From contig NZ_CP091804.1 of assembly GCF_022024275.1 (NCBI RefSeq), forward strand, positions 2,746,501 to 2,810,500: 64,000 nt of DNA. The letters are read 5' to 3'. Origin of the DNA: Sphingopyxis sp. BSN-002 (GTDB lineage: Bacteria; Pseudomonadota; Alphaproteobacteria; Sphingomonadales; Sphingomonadaceae). Each line of letters begins with the position of its first letter. The stretch's first letter is position 1. A program made the position numbers and the translations under genes. Under the pieces are notes generated by a model, which ran no database searches, was not told where the DNA came from, and worked only from the letters and a program-made list of their open reading frames with translations. This document shows, in pieces, positions 1-6,701 of the stretch.

Positions 1-339
1 GACGTCGATCGTGCCGAAGACGCCGGGATGCCCGTCGGTCGGGACGATCTCGACATTGGTGAAGCCGGCGTCCTTCGCCAGCTCGGCCATATAGGCCGCA
101 CCCTCGGGCATGTTGCGGTTCTCGGCGGCGATCGAGGGAAGGGCGATCCAGTCGCGCAGCCGCTTGATCGAGGCTTCCTTGCCGGCTTCGGCGGCCTTGC
201 GGATCGCGGCGCTCTGGCTGCTCGCGGCGAGCGCGGGAAGCGGGCTCATCACCGCGGCGCCGGCGCCGAGCATCGCGGCACCGCGCAGCAGGCCGCGCCT
301 TTCGAACATCGTCTGGAAAGCCTGATCGTCGTCGCGCAT
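1..339 (-). CDS. M20-family metallopeptidase, N-terminal part (runs off the window)
   Basis: 113 residues are visible and the gene continues beyond base 1. The N-terminus has a twin-arginine signal (Arg14-Arg15, RRGLLRGAAM, then an Ala/Gly-rich stretch ending ALAA near residue 39), so export of a folded, metal-loaded enzyme by the Tat system is inferred. The mature start (KRLRDWIALPSIAAENRNMP, then a GHPGVFGTID segment) matches the opening of M20 dipeptidase/deacylase proteins. The metal ligands lie outside the window, so substrate cannot be judged. The ATG at 339 is the only start that keeps the whole Tat signal. Confidence 0.8.
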   Translation of the reverse strand, partial: MRDDDQAFQTMFERRGLLRGAAMLGAGAAVMSPLPALAASSQSAAIRKAAEAGKEASIKRLRDWIALPSIAAENRNMPEGAAYMAELAKDAGFTNVEIVPTDGHPGVFGTIDV

Positions 340-361
340 GCTGAACCCCTTTTCGCTGTCG

Positions 362-832
362 TTACGGTTTGACCCAATATCCCTGCATCAATTCGTGCGA
401 CCAGTCGGGCTGCCGCACATCCCCACGCGGAAGAAACTCCACCATCACCGGCTTGATGTCGAGTACCGGCGTGCCGTCGATCGCATCGAGCCCCTCGACC
501 TCGACGCTCAGCCCGTCGACCGCGACGATGCGGCAGGTGGTGAGGCCGATGCGGTTGGGGCGGTTCTTGCCGCGCTGCGCGAAGATGCCGACGAGCGGCC
601 AGTCGGCGCGGTTCCGCGGATGGCGCGCGCCGGTCTCGATTTTTTCGTCGGGCACCTTGTCGAACAGGAAGATCACCTCGGCATGGCTGAAATCGGCGAG
701 CCCCGCGAGCGCGTCGGGCGTGAAGTTCGCGGCGTCGAGCGCGATCGTCGCGCGGCTCGCGCCCCAGTCGTCGTCGATCGCGTCGGTGCGGCCGCCGCGG
801 ACGTGGCCGATGGGGGTGAGGGTGAAGGTCAT
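362..832 (-). CDS. trmO: TrmO-family tRNA (t6A37) N6-methyltransferase
   Basis: 156 residues of the TsaA/UPF0066 beta-barrel family, which in TrmO uses S-adenosylmethionine to methylate N6-threonylcarbamoyladenosine at position 37 of tRNA. Family signatures are FAQRGKNRPNRIGLT (residues 84-98) and DGTPVLDIKP (119-128). It lacks the extra C-terminal domain of the 235-residue E. coli protein, which is common in alphaproteobacteria. It is divergent from the SDR gene at 901, so the short gap 833-900 must carry both promoters. Single-domain members are less well characterised, so the exact substrate is inferred. Confidence 0.82.
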   Translation of the reverse strand: MTFTLTPIGHVRGGRTDAIDDDWGASRATIALDAANFTPDALAGLADFSHAEVIFLFDKVPDEKIETGARHPRNRADWPLVGIFAQRGKNRPNRIGLTTCRIVAVDGLSVEVEGLDAIDGTPVLDIKPVMVEFLPRGDVRQPDWSHELMQGYWVKP

Positions 833-900
833 ATGGGATCCCCTGCTGCGTTGACGCTGATGGCGCAGCGCGCCTAGCCTTGCAAGGAAGGAGAGGGGTC

Positions 901-1710
901 ATGGACTTTCAGGGCAAGAGCGTCGTCATCACCGGCGGGGCGACGGGGATCGGTTTTGCGCTGGCAAAGCGGATCGGCGGCGCGGGCGCGCGGATCATCC
1001 TGTTCGAGCCGCGCGCGGACAAGCTGGCCGAGGCGGTGAAAGCGCTGGGCGTGCTCGGGATCGATGCGTGTTCGCTTGCCGGCGATGTCACTGACGCGGC
1101 TGCCGTGGATGTGCTCGCAGATTTTGCGTGGGAGCGACATGGACGCGCCGATGCCATCATCGCCAACGCGGGTGTCGGCGGGGTGCGCAGCGAAATCCTC
1201 GACACCGACGATGCGGCGGCGCGCGCGCTGATGGAGGTCAATTTCTGGGGCGTGTGGAACTGTGTCCGGACCTTCGGGCGGCGGTATCGCGACGACGGGC
1301 TACCGTCGGCCATCTACGCGACCGCGTCCGAGAACGGCCTGTTCAATGCGGTGCGCCGGAACGGCGGAATTTACGTGGCGAGCAAGCATGCGGTCGTCGG
1401 CCTGATGGACACGCTGCGCAACGAGGCGCCCGCGAATGTCGAGGTCGGGGTCATCATCCCGGGCTGGGTCAAATCCGACATGACGCGCCACGCCGCGCCA
1501 GCGATGGACGCCGATGTCTTCGCGGAGCGCATCGTGCCGCAAATGGAGGCGGGCGGGTTCTACCTCGTCAGCCATCCGTACAATGTCGTGCGGATGGAGG
1601 AGCGCTGGGCCGAGGCCTATGCCGCCTTTGCCGAATATGCGCCGCGCGAGCCCGGCGACGAGGCGATGGATGTCGCGCTGTTCGTCGAGCGTATGCGCAG
1701 CCAGCGCTAG
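901..1710 (+). CDS. Short-chain dehydrogenase/reductase (SDR)
   Basis: 269 residues with the classical SDR Rossmann fold. The nucleotide-binding TGGATGIG motif is at residues 11-18, IIANAG at 86-91, catalytic Ser near 143 and Tyr158-x3-Lys162 in YVASK. An upstream in-frame start at 880 was rejected because an AAGGAAGGAGAGG ribosome-binding site precedes the ATG at 901. The substrate cannot be read from sequence. It ends in a CTAG shared with the stop codon of the convergent gene at 1707-2201. Confidence 0.88.
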   Translation: MDFQGKSVVITGGATGIGFALAKRIGGAGARIILFEPRADKLAEAVKALGVLGIDACSLAGDVTDAAAVDVLADFAWERHGRADAIIANAGVGGVRSEILDTDDAAARALMEVNFWGVWNCVRTFGRRYRDDGLPSAIYATASENGLFNAVRRNGGIYVASKHAVVGLMDTLRNEAPANVEVGVIIPGWVKSDMTRHAAPAMDADVFAERIVPQMEAGGFYLVSHPYNVVRMEERWAEAYAAFAEYAPREPGDEAMDVALFVERMRSQR

Positions 1711-2201
1711 GCGGCTGGCCTCGCGTCGAGTTCCTTGGTCAGGAAGCGCAGGATTTCGCGCCGGTCCTCATTGTCCTTTGCCGCGCCTGCGCGAAAGGAG
1801 ACCGCGCCGATGACCATCATGAAAAGCGGAATGCCGGCAAAGATGGCGCCGAAAAGCAAGGCGTCGGGCACGAACCAGGCGACGGTGGCCCCGACGATGA
1901 CGAACAGCGACAGGAAGCCGTGCCAGACGAAGGGGAAGAGGCGGCCCGACCGTGTCTGGCCGAGCGTGCCGGTGATCCGCGTACCCTCGCCCTGCGGCTC
2001 CATCGCGGCTTCGAGGGTGGGCGCCATTGGATTCTGCACATTGCGGCGCGCATAGCGCAGCGTCATGTCATACTGGCTGCCGTTGCCGAAGACCCGCGCT
2101 GTCGCGGTCGGCATCGGATCGTCCATGATGACTTTGAGCTTGCGCGCGATCTCTTCGGGCGGGAGCGGCGAGTAAAGGTCGATGTCTTCGCTCTTCGCCA
2201 T
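1707..2201 (-). CDS. Hypothetical inner-membrane protein with two TM helices
   Basis: 164 residues. A soluble N-terminal part of about 85 residues (charged, with a SPLPPEEIARKLK segment) is followed by two adjacent hydrophobic helices (about 91-111 and 113-135) and a charged C-terminal tail. No catalytic motif is recognised. The N-terminal layout is like that of sphingomonad membrane proteins annotated only as hypothetical. It is convergent with the SDR gene and shares its CTAG stop, and a REP-like repeat begins 16 bases upstream of its start codon. Confidence 0.75.
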   Translation of the reverse strand: MAKSEDIDLYSPLPPEEIARKLKVIMDDPMPTATARVFGNGSQYDMTLRYARRNVQNPMAPTLEAAMEPQGEGTRITGTLGQTRSGRLFPFVWHGFLSLFVIVGATVAWFVPDALLFGAIFAGIPLFMMVIGAVSFRAGAAKDNEDRREILRFLTKELDARPAA

Positions 2202-2217
2202 GATGTGATCCCTCCAA

Positions 2218-2247
2218 CGTCATCCCGGCGAAGGCCGGGATCTCGCC
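2218..2247. repeat. REP-like palindrome, type A, left of GIY-YIG gene 1
   Basis: The sequence opens CGTCATCCCGGCGAAGGCCG and continues with GGATCTC. Its core CCCGGCGAAGGCCGGG forms a short GC-rich hairpin. A near-identical copy lies at 2568 and an inverted related copy at 2625-2651. Such elements are abundant between genes in sphingomonads and Caulobacter. This copy ends 9 bases from the 3' end of the GIY-YIG gene. Confidence 0.85.
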
Positions 2248-2256
2248 AGTTATGCA

Positions 2257-2547
2257 TCAAGCCAACAGCTTGTCGAACAAATCCTCCCACTCCGGATTGC
2301 TTTCGGTGATCAGCCGTCGCTTCCAGTCGCGATGCCATTCCTTGAGGGCTTTCTCGCGCGCGATGGCTTCATGCATGGTCGCGTGAAACTCGGCATGGAC
2401 GAGCTTGTAGATCTTATAGCGGCGGCAATGTGAAGAGCCTTCTCCAGCGCGATGCTGCGTCATGCGCGTCGCGATGTCGCTCGTCACGCCGATGTAGAAG
2501 AGCATATTGCTGCGATTCGTAAGAATATAGGTGCAGGGTCGGCGCAT
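2257..2547 (-). CDS. GIY-YIG nuclease-domain protein 1 (repeat-associated)
   Basis: 96 residues, essentially one GIY-YIG domain of the small COG2827/UPF0213-like type. The GIY element is TYILTNRS and the YIG element FYIGVTSDI, followed by the Arg-containing helix ATRMTQHR. The C-terminal helix AIAREKALKEWHRDWKRRL is shared with the second copy at 6343-6636. Members are presumed metal-dependent DNA endonucleases, but their cellular role is not established. The gene is bracketed by REP-like palindromes on both sides (2218-2247 and 2568-2651) and its composition is lower in G+C than its neighbours, which suggests a mobile or repeat-linked origin. Confidence 0.85.
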   Translation of the reverse strand: MRRPCTYILTNRSNMLFYIGVTSDIATRMTQHRAGEGSSHCRRYKIYKLVHAEFHATMHEAIAREKALKEWHRDWKRRLITESNPEWEDLFDKLLA

Positions 2548-2567
2548 TGCGCGACCCTACCCGGCAT

Positions 2568-2651
2568 CGTCATCCCGGCGGAGGCCGGGATCTCACCGTT
2601 TCGGAGGTTTCGGGTCGAGAAGGCGGGACCCCGGCCTCCGCCGGGGTGACG
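2568..2651. repeat. Inverted pair of REP-like palindromes, right of GIY-YIG gene 1
   Basis: Two palindromic units in opposite orientation are separated by about 27 bases: 2568-2597 (CGTCATCCCGGCGGAGGCCG...) and 2625-2651 (...CCCCGGCCTCCGCCGGGGTG...). This doublet has the REPIN layout described for REP elements. It begins 20 bases upstream of the GIY-YIG start codon. Confidence 0.82.
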
Positions 2652-2725
2652 GCGAATTTTTGAAACGATGCTTGCGATTTCGTTGTGACCGGGCCTTCAG
2701 CAAAGCCGCTTCAGAGTTATCGCCC

Positions 2726-2759
2726 ATGGGGTAGATCCTTTCGACAGGATCTGCCCCAT
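2726..2759. other. Long perfect-type hairpin between GIY-YIG gene 1 and fumarase
   Basis: A 14-base-pair stem (ATGGGGTAGATCCT pairing with AGGATCTGCCCCAT, one G-T wobble) closes a six-base TTCGAC loop. It sits 64 bases downstream of the fumarase stop in the otherwise geneless stretch 2652-2822. There is no U-tract on either strand, so it is not a classical intrinsic terminator. It could stabilise the fumarase mRNA 3' end or be another repeat type. Confidence 0.6.
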
Positions 2760-2822
2760 AGTGATCAATTCTGCGGCTGTTACCGCCGTCACCTTGTATC
2801 GGAGCGCCTTACAAAGAAAGCC

Positions 2823-4346
2823 TCACGCCTTCTCGAGTAACCCCTCGTCCGCGATCCGCTTCTGCCACAGCTTCGGCGCGTTGACGTGGACGTTCTGGCC
2901 TTCGCTGTCGACCGCGACGGTGACGGGGAAGTCCTTGACCTCGAACTCGTAGATCGCCTCCATGCCAAGGTCGGCGAAGCCGACGACCTTGCTGCCTTTG
3001 ATCGCGCGCGCGACTAGGTACGCCGCGCCGCCGACCGCCATCAGATAGGCGCTCTTGTGCTTCGCGATCGCCTGTGTTGCGGCGGGGCCGCGTTCGGCCT
3101 TGCCGACACAGGCGAGCAGGCCCTGTTCGAGCATCATGTCCATGAACTTGTCCATGCGCGTCGCGGTCGTCGGGCCGGCGGGGCCGACGATTTCCTCGCC
3201 GACCGGATCGACCGGGCCGACATAATAGATGACGCGGCCCTTGAACTCGACGGGCAGTTCTTCGCCCTTCGCCAGCATGTCGGCGATGCGCTTGTGCGCG
3301 GCGTCGCGGCCGGTGAGCATCTTGCCGTTCAGGAGGATGCGGTCGCCCTGCTTCCAGCTCGCGACCACTTCGGGAGTCAGCGTGTCGAGGTCGACGCGGA
3401 TCGCTGCCTTGTCGGGCGCCCAGTCGATCTGCGGATAGTCGGCGAGCACCGGCTGTTCGAGGAACGCCGGGCCGCTGCCGTCGAGTGTCACATGCGCGTG
3501 GCGCGTCGCGGCGCAGTTGGGGATCATCGCGACGGGCTTCGACGCGGCGTGCGTCGGCCAGTCGGCGATCTTGACGTCGAGCACGGTCGCGAGGCCGCCG
3601 AGTCCCTGCGCGCCGATGCCGAGCGCATTGACCTTTTCATACAGCTCGATGCGCAGTTCCTCGGTCGGCGACGAAGGCCCGCGCGCGAGAAGCTCGGTCA
3701 TGTCGATCGGATCCATCAGCGACTGTTTCGCGAGCAGCATCGCCTTTTCGGCGGTGCCGCCGATGCCGATGCCGAGCATGCCCGGCGGGCACCAGCCGGC
3801 GCCCATCTGCGGCACCATTTCGAGCACCCAGTCGACGATCGAGTCCGACGGGTTCATCATCTTGAACTTCGACTTGTTCTCGCTGCCACCGCCCTTCGCG
3901 GCGACGTCGATCACGACCTTGGCGCCGGGGACCATCTCGACGTTGAGCACCGACGGCGTGTTGTCCTTGGTGTTCACGCGGCTGAATGCCGGGTCGGCGA
4001 GGATCGAGGCGCGGAGCTTGTTTTCGGGGTGGAGGTACGCCTTGCGCACGCCCTCGTCGACGACCTGCTGCAGGCTGCGCGGACTGTCGAGGCGGCAGTC
4101 CATGCCCCATTTGATGAAGACGGTGACGATGCCCGTGTCCTGGCAGATCGGGCGATGCCCCTCGGCGCACATGCGGCTGTTCGAGAGGATCTGCGCCATC
4201 GCGTCCTTCGCGGCGGGCGAGACCTCGCGCTCATGGGCCGCGGCGAGCGCGCGGATATAATCCATCGGATGGAAATAGCTGATGTACTGGAGCGCGTCGG
4301 CGATCGTTTCAATGAGATCGTCCTCGCGGATGACGACGGTGTTCAT
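2823..4346 (-). CDS. fum: Class I fumarate hydratase (iron-sulfur fumarase)
   Basis: 507 residues, the normal length for single-chain class I fumarases, which interconvert fumarate and malate in the TCA cycle with a [4Fe-4S] cluster. Candidate cluster cysteines lie in ICQDTG (N-terminal third), WCPPGML and PNCAATRH. The C-terminal domain has the GPTTATRMDKFMD segment typical of the beta part. The ATG at 4346 is preceded by an AGGGGGC-like ribosome-binding site. The reading frame stays open far upstream of the ATG, but that part is antisense to the next gene and is not coding. Confidence 0.95.
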   Translation of the reverse strand: MNTVVIREDDLIETIADALQYISYFHPMDYIRALAAAHEREVSPAAKDAMAQILSNSRMCAEGHRPICQDTGIVTVFIKWGMDCRLDSPRSLQQVVDEGVRKAYLHPENKLRASILADPAFSRVNTKDNTPSVLNVEMVPGAKVVIDVAAKGGGSENKSKFKMMNPSDSIVDWVLEMVPQMGAGWCPPGMLGIGIGGTAEKAMLLAKQSLMDPIDMTELLARGPSSPTEELRIELYEKVNALGIGAQGLGGLATVLDVKIADWPTHAASKPVAMIPNCAATRHAHVTLDGSGPAFLEQPVLADYPQIDWAPDKAAIRVDLDTLTPEVVASWKQGDRILLNGKMLTGRDAAHKRIADMLAKGEELPVEFKGRVIYYVGPVDPVGEEIVGPAGPTTATRMDKFMDMMLEQGLLACVGKAERGPAATQAIAKHKSAYLMAVGGAAYLVARAIKGSKVVGFADLGMEAIYEFEVKDFPVTVAVDSEGQNVHVNAPKLWQKRIADEGLLEKA

Positions 4347-4420
4347 GGGTGCAGCCCCCTTCAATTCCTGTGTCAGGATTCGCCGACTCCCTAGACCCGG
4401 GCGGGCGGGGTGGGAAGGGG

Positions 4421-5227
4421 TTAGCTCTTGCGCTTGCCGAACATCCTGCGCGGCGTTGCGGCCCCGGCCGGTGCGGTGCGGGGCCGCGATGCCGCTGCTT
4501 CGGAATCGGCGAGCGGCCGCTTCTTCGCGAGCGCCCTCCAGCTGGCGATCGCTGCGGTTGCAAGCAGCGCGACCCAGCCGCCGCCCGCCGCCGCGATCAA
4601 TGTCCAGCCGAAACTCTCCGGCGCGGTGACGGCCATCACCGTCGGGACCGCAGCGACGATCACGAGCGTCCCGGCGAGCAGCCACCAGCGCCCGAGCTGC
4701 GCGAGCGCGAAGCCGATCGCGACATTGGTGACGGCGAGCAGCAGGAATTTGGCGATCACAGGGTAAGGCAGGCTCGCCATCGCCGGCGAATAATCGCCCG
4801 CCGTGAAGGCGGCCTGGATATCGAAGAGCAGCCAGTTCTCGTAGGCGTCGCACAGCGCGGCAAGGATCGGCAGCCCGGCCGCGGCGAGCAAGGGGCGCGA
4901 CCGCAGCTCGCGGCCGAGCGCCACAAGTCCGCTCGCCAGAAAGCCTGCATAGAGCAGCATATAGAGATAGTCGCGTTCGTTGCCGGTACGCATCGCGGCG
5001 AGCCGTGCGACCTGCATCGGGTCGGTGTCGGGGCCGAAGACCCGGAGCAGATCGTCCTGTCCGCGCACGAATTCGAATGCGAGCACCGGGGCTCCATAGC
5101 CCGGATCGGCGGAATGGCTTGCCTGCGGAAATGTGTAGCCCAGGACCGCGCCGACGATCAGGACACCGATGCCGAACAATAGCGCCGCGAGCCACCAGCG
5201 TGCTGCCGGCAGCTCGTGCGGATTCAA
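4421..5227 (-). CDS. Hypothetical polytopic membrane protein
   Basis: 268 residues with about six hydrophobic helices, starting with WWLAALLFGIGVLIVGAVLG, and a basic Arg/Ala-rich C-terminal tail ending in GKRKS. No family is recognised. The likely start is a TTG one base after the zur stop codon, so it would be translated by coupling with zur; there is no good ATG before the first helix. Position after merC and zur suggests co-transcription, but a role in zinc handling is only a guess from context. Confidence 0.72.
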   Translation of the reverse strand: MNPHELPAARWWLAALLFGIGVLIVGAVLGYTFPQASHSADPGYGAPVLAFEFVRGQDDLLRVFGPDTDPMQVARLAAMRTGNERDYLYMLLYAGFLASGLVALGRELRSRPLLAAAGLPILAALCDAYENWLLFDIQAAFTAGDYSPAMASLPYPVIAKFLLLAVTNVAIGFALAQLGRWWLLAGTLVIVAAVPTVMAVTAPESFGWTLIAAAGGGWVALLATAAIASWRALAKKRPLADSEAAASRPRTAPAGAATPRRMFGKRKS

Positions 5228-5228
5228 C

Positions 5229-5693
5229 TTACTGGCACTCGGTGCATTTGCCGCGCACCTCGATCACCGGGCGCTCGGCAGCAAAGCCGGTGGCTTCGGC
5301 AGCGGCGCGCACGCCGTCGGACAGCTTGTCGTTGTCGACATGCACCGCGGTGCCGCAGCTGTCGCAGATCAGGAAGATACAGTCGTGGAGGCAGCCCGGA
5401 TGGCTGTTCGCGACAAAGGCGTTCGCGCTCTCGACGCGGCGCACGAGGTTGTTCGCGACGAACAGGTCGAGGATGCGATAGACGCTGTTCGGCGCGACCC
5501 GCTTGCCGCGCTTCTGCGACACGATGTCCGCGATTTCATAGGCGCTTGCGGGCTTGCCGATCGCGGCGACCGCGTCGAAAATCTCGGCGCGCATGTCGGT
5601 CCACGCTTCGCCGCCTTTTTCGAGCGCGGCCTGTGCGGCGCTGGCGAGCGAGGCGCCGGTCGCCTCGACATGCGGATGTTCATGCTTGCCCAT
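5229..5693 (-). CDS. zur: Fur-family zinc uptake regulator Zur
   Basis: 154 residues with a winged-helix DNA-binding half (SVYRILDLFVANNLVRRVES, residues 70-89) and a C-terminal metal/dimerisation half. The structural zinc site is formed by C110-x2-C113 and C150-x2-C153. The regulatory site candidates are H98, C101, H103 and C105 in HPGCLHDC, the pattern that marks Zur rather than Fur. Zur with bound Zn(II) represses zinc import genes. It follows merC on the same strand, with 93 bases between them. Confidence 0.85.
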   Translation of the reverse strand: MGKHEHPHVEATGASLASAAQAALEKGGEAWTDMRAEIFDAVAAIGKPASAYEIADIVSQKRGKRVAPNSVYRILDLFVANNLVRRVESANAFVANSHPGCLHDCIFLICDSCGTAVHVDNDKLSDGVRAAAEATGFAAERPVIEVRGKCTECQ

Positions 5694-5786
5694 CGGCGTT
5701 TCCTTATGCGCGGCACCCGCGCCTGCTTGCCCCAGTCGGGAACAATGTATGTTGTTTGGAGGGCACCCGCAAGCTGCGGGCGCTAC

Positions 5787-6218
5787 CTAGTTCCGCGCGC
5801 GGCGGTTGAGGTCGTGACCGAGCGCGACGACCGCGACGCCGATCATCGTCGCGAGAATCTCGCTGCCGTCGTGCGGGCGCGACAGTGCGCCGGCCATCAT
5901 GCCGAGCCCGAAGCAGCCGACGGCAAAGGGCATCATATAGCCGTGGCTGAGCACGCCCGAGACGAGCGTGACGAGCGCGAAGCCGATCGCGATGACGAGG
6001 CCGACTTCGTGAAAGGCGGGATTGAGCAGCGCCCCGCCGACCGAGGCGACCGACGCGAAGAAGATCGTGCTGGCGAGGCAGTGGACGAGGCAGAGTCCCG
6101 ACAGGCCCATCGCAAGCTGGTCACCGGTGAGCGAGGTCAGCGGCCGCGAATCGCGCGCAGCCCGAACCAGCGCACCGAAGCGCGGCCAGGCATGACTATG
6201 ATCGGCGACTCGGGTCAC
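5787..6218 (-). CDS. MerC-domain membrane protein
   Basis: 143 residues with four hydrophobic helices and the MerC signature Cys43-Leu-Val-His-Cys47 (CLVHC) in the first helix. MerC proteins of mercury operons carry Hg(II) across the inner membrane. Stand-alone members next to zur, as here, are not part of a mer operon, and a role in zinc or another thiophilic metal is an inference from the neighbour. The start is a GTG preceded by GGAG seven bases away; no in-frame ATG lies before the first helix. Confidence 0.8.
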   Translation of the reverse strand: MTRVADHSHAWPRFGALVRAARDSRPLTSLTGDQLAMGLSGLCLVHCLASTIFFASVASVGGALLNPAFHEVGLVIAIGFALVTLVSGVLSHGYMMPFAVGCFGLGMMAGALSRPHDGSEILATMIGVAVVALGHDLNRRARN

Positions 6219-6271
6219 CCTCTACTCCGTTGGTCCAACTACGAGGATTGATATGGCATAACATGGCCAAG

Positions 6272-6292
6272 GTTACAATATCTCATTGCAAC
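6272..6292 (-). promoter_or_regulatory. Imperfect dyad upstream of merC-zur, candidate Zur operator
   Basis: The 21-base segment GTTACAAT-ATCTC-ATTGCAAC has 8-base arms with one mismatch, in an AT-rich island 54 bases upstream of the merC start. Zur operators are AT-rich dyads of similar length. It could equally overlap a -35 element (TTGCAA or TTGTAA on the minus strand). Confidence 0.45.
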
Positions 6293-6309
6293 ATTTGTTC
6301 GCCATCCGT

Positions 6310-6340
6310 CGTCACCCCCGCGAAGGCGGGGGTCCAGCTT
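6310..6340. repeat. REP-like terminal repeat, type B, left end of GIY-YIG element 2
   Basis: A 31-base unit (opening CGTCACCCCCGCGAAGGCGG) with an internal CCCCCGCGAAGGCGGGGG hairpin. It is perfectly identical, in inverted orientation, to 6653-6683. It ends two bases before the stop codon of the enclosed GIY-YIG gene. Confidence 0.88.
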
Positions 6341-6342
6341 TT

Positions 6343-6636
6343 TCAACCGTTGAGAGTTTCGAAGAGATCGAGCCAATCGGGATTGCCCTCCTCGATCAGG
6401 CGGAATTTCCAATCGCGATTCCATTTCTTCAGCGCCTTCTCACGGGCGATGGCGTCGCGGATGTCCTCGTGTCGCTCCATGTAGACGAGCCGTTTCAGGC
6501 CATATTTCAGGCAGAACTCTGCGCCTTTGTCATCGCGATGCTGGACGATTCGATGCGGGAGATAGGCGGTGACGCCGATATAGATTGTGCCGCGGTAGCG
6601 ATTGGCCATGATGTAGACATATCCGCCTTTGGCCAT
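6343..6636 (-). CDS. GIY-YIG nuclease-domain protein 2 (inside perfect inverted repeats)
   Basis: 97 residues, a single GIY-YIG domain: YVYIMANRYR (GIY element), IYIGVTAYL (YIG element), PHRIVQHRD with the catalytic-type Arg, and the C-terminal AIAREKALKKWNRDWKFRL shared with the protein at 2257-2547. The gene fills the space between two perfect 31-base inverted repeats (6310-6340 and 6653-6683): 2 bases separate its stop from one and 16 bases its start from the other. There is almost no room for a private promoter. The enzyme is presumed to be an endonuclease; a role in moving or maintaining the repeats is a hypothesis. Confidence 0.85.
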   Translation of the reverse strand: MAKGGYVYIMANRYRGTIYIGVTAYLPHRIVQHRDDKGAEFCLKYGLKRLVYMERHEDIRDAIAREKALKKWNRDWKFRLIEEGNPDWLDLFETLNG

Positions 6637-6652
6637 GGTCTATCCCATCAAG

Positions 6653-6683
6653 AAGCTGGACCCCCGCCTTCGCGGGGGTGACG
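6653..6683. repeat. REP-like terminal repeat, type B, right end of GIY-YIG element 2
   Basis: Exact 31-base reverse complement of 6310-6340. Together they delimit a 374-base unit, 6310-6683. No target-site duplication is visible outside the repeats. Confidence 0.88.
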
Positions 6684-6701
6684 GGAGGGGTGTGCGGGAG
6701 C

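Noticed and set aside
4347..5195. N-terminal extension of the fumarase reading frame
   Set aside because: The extra part is antisense-like, Arg/Ala-rich and overlaps the 4421-5227 membrane protein gene; fumarase homology begins at the ATG at 4346.
5787..6218. Mercury-resistance operon
   Set aside because: Only a MerC-domain protein is present; no MerR, MerA, MerT or MerP neighbours, and zur follows.
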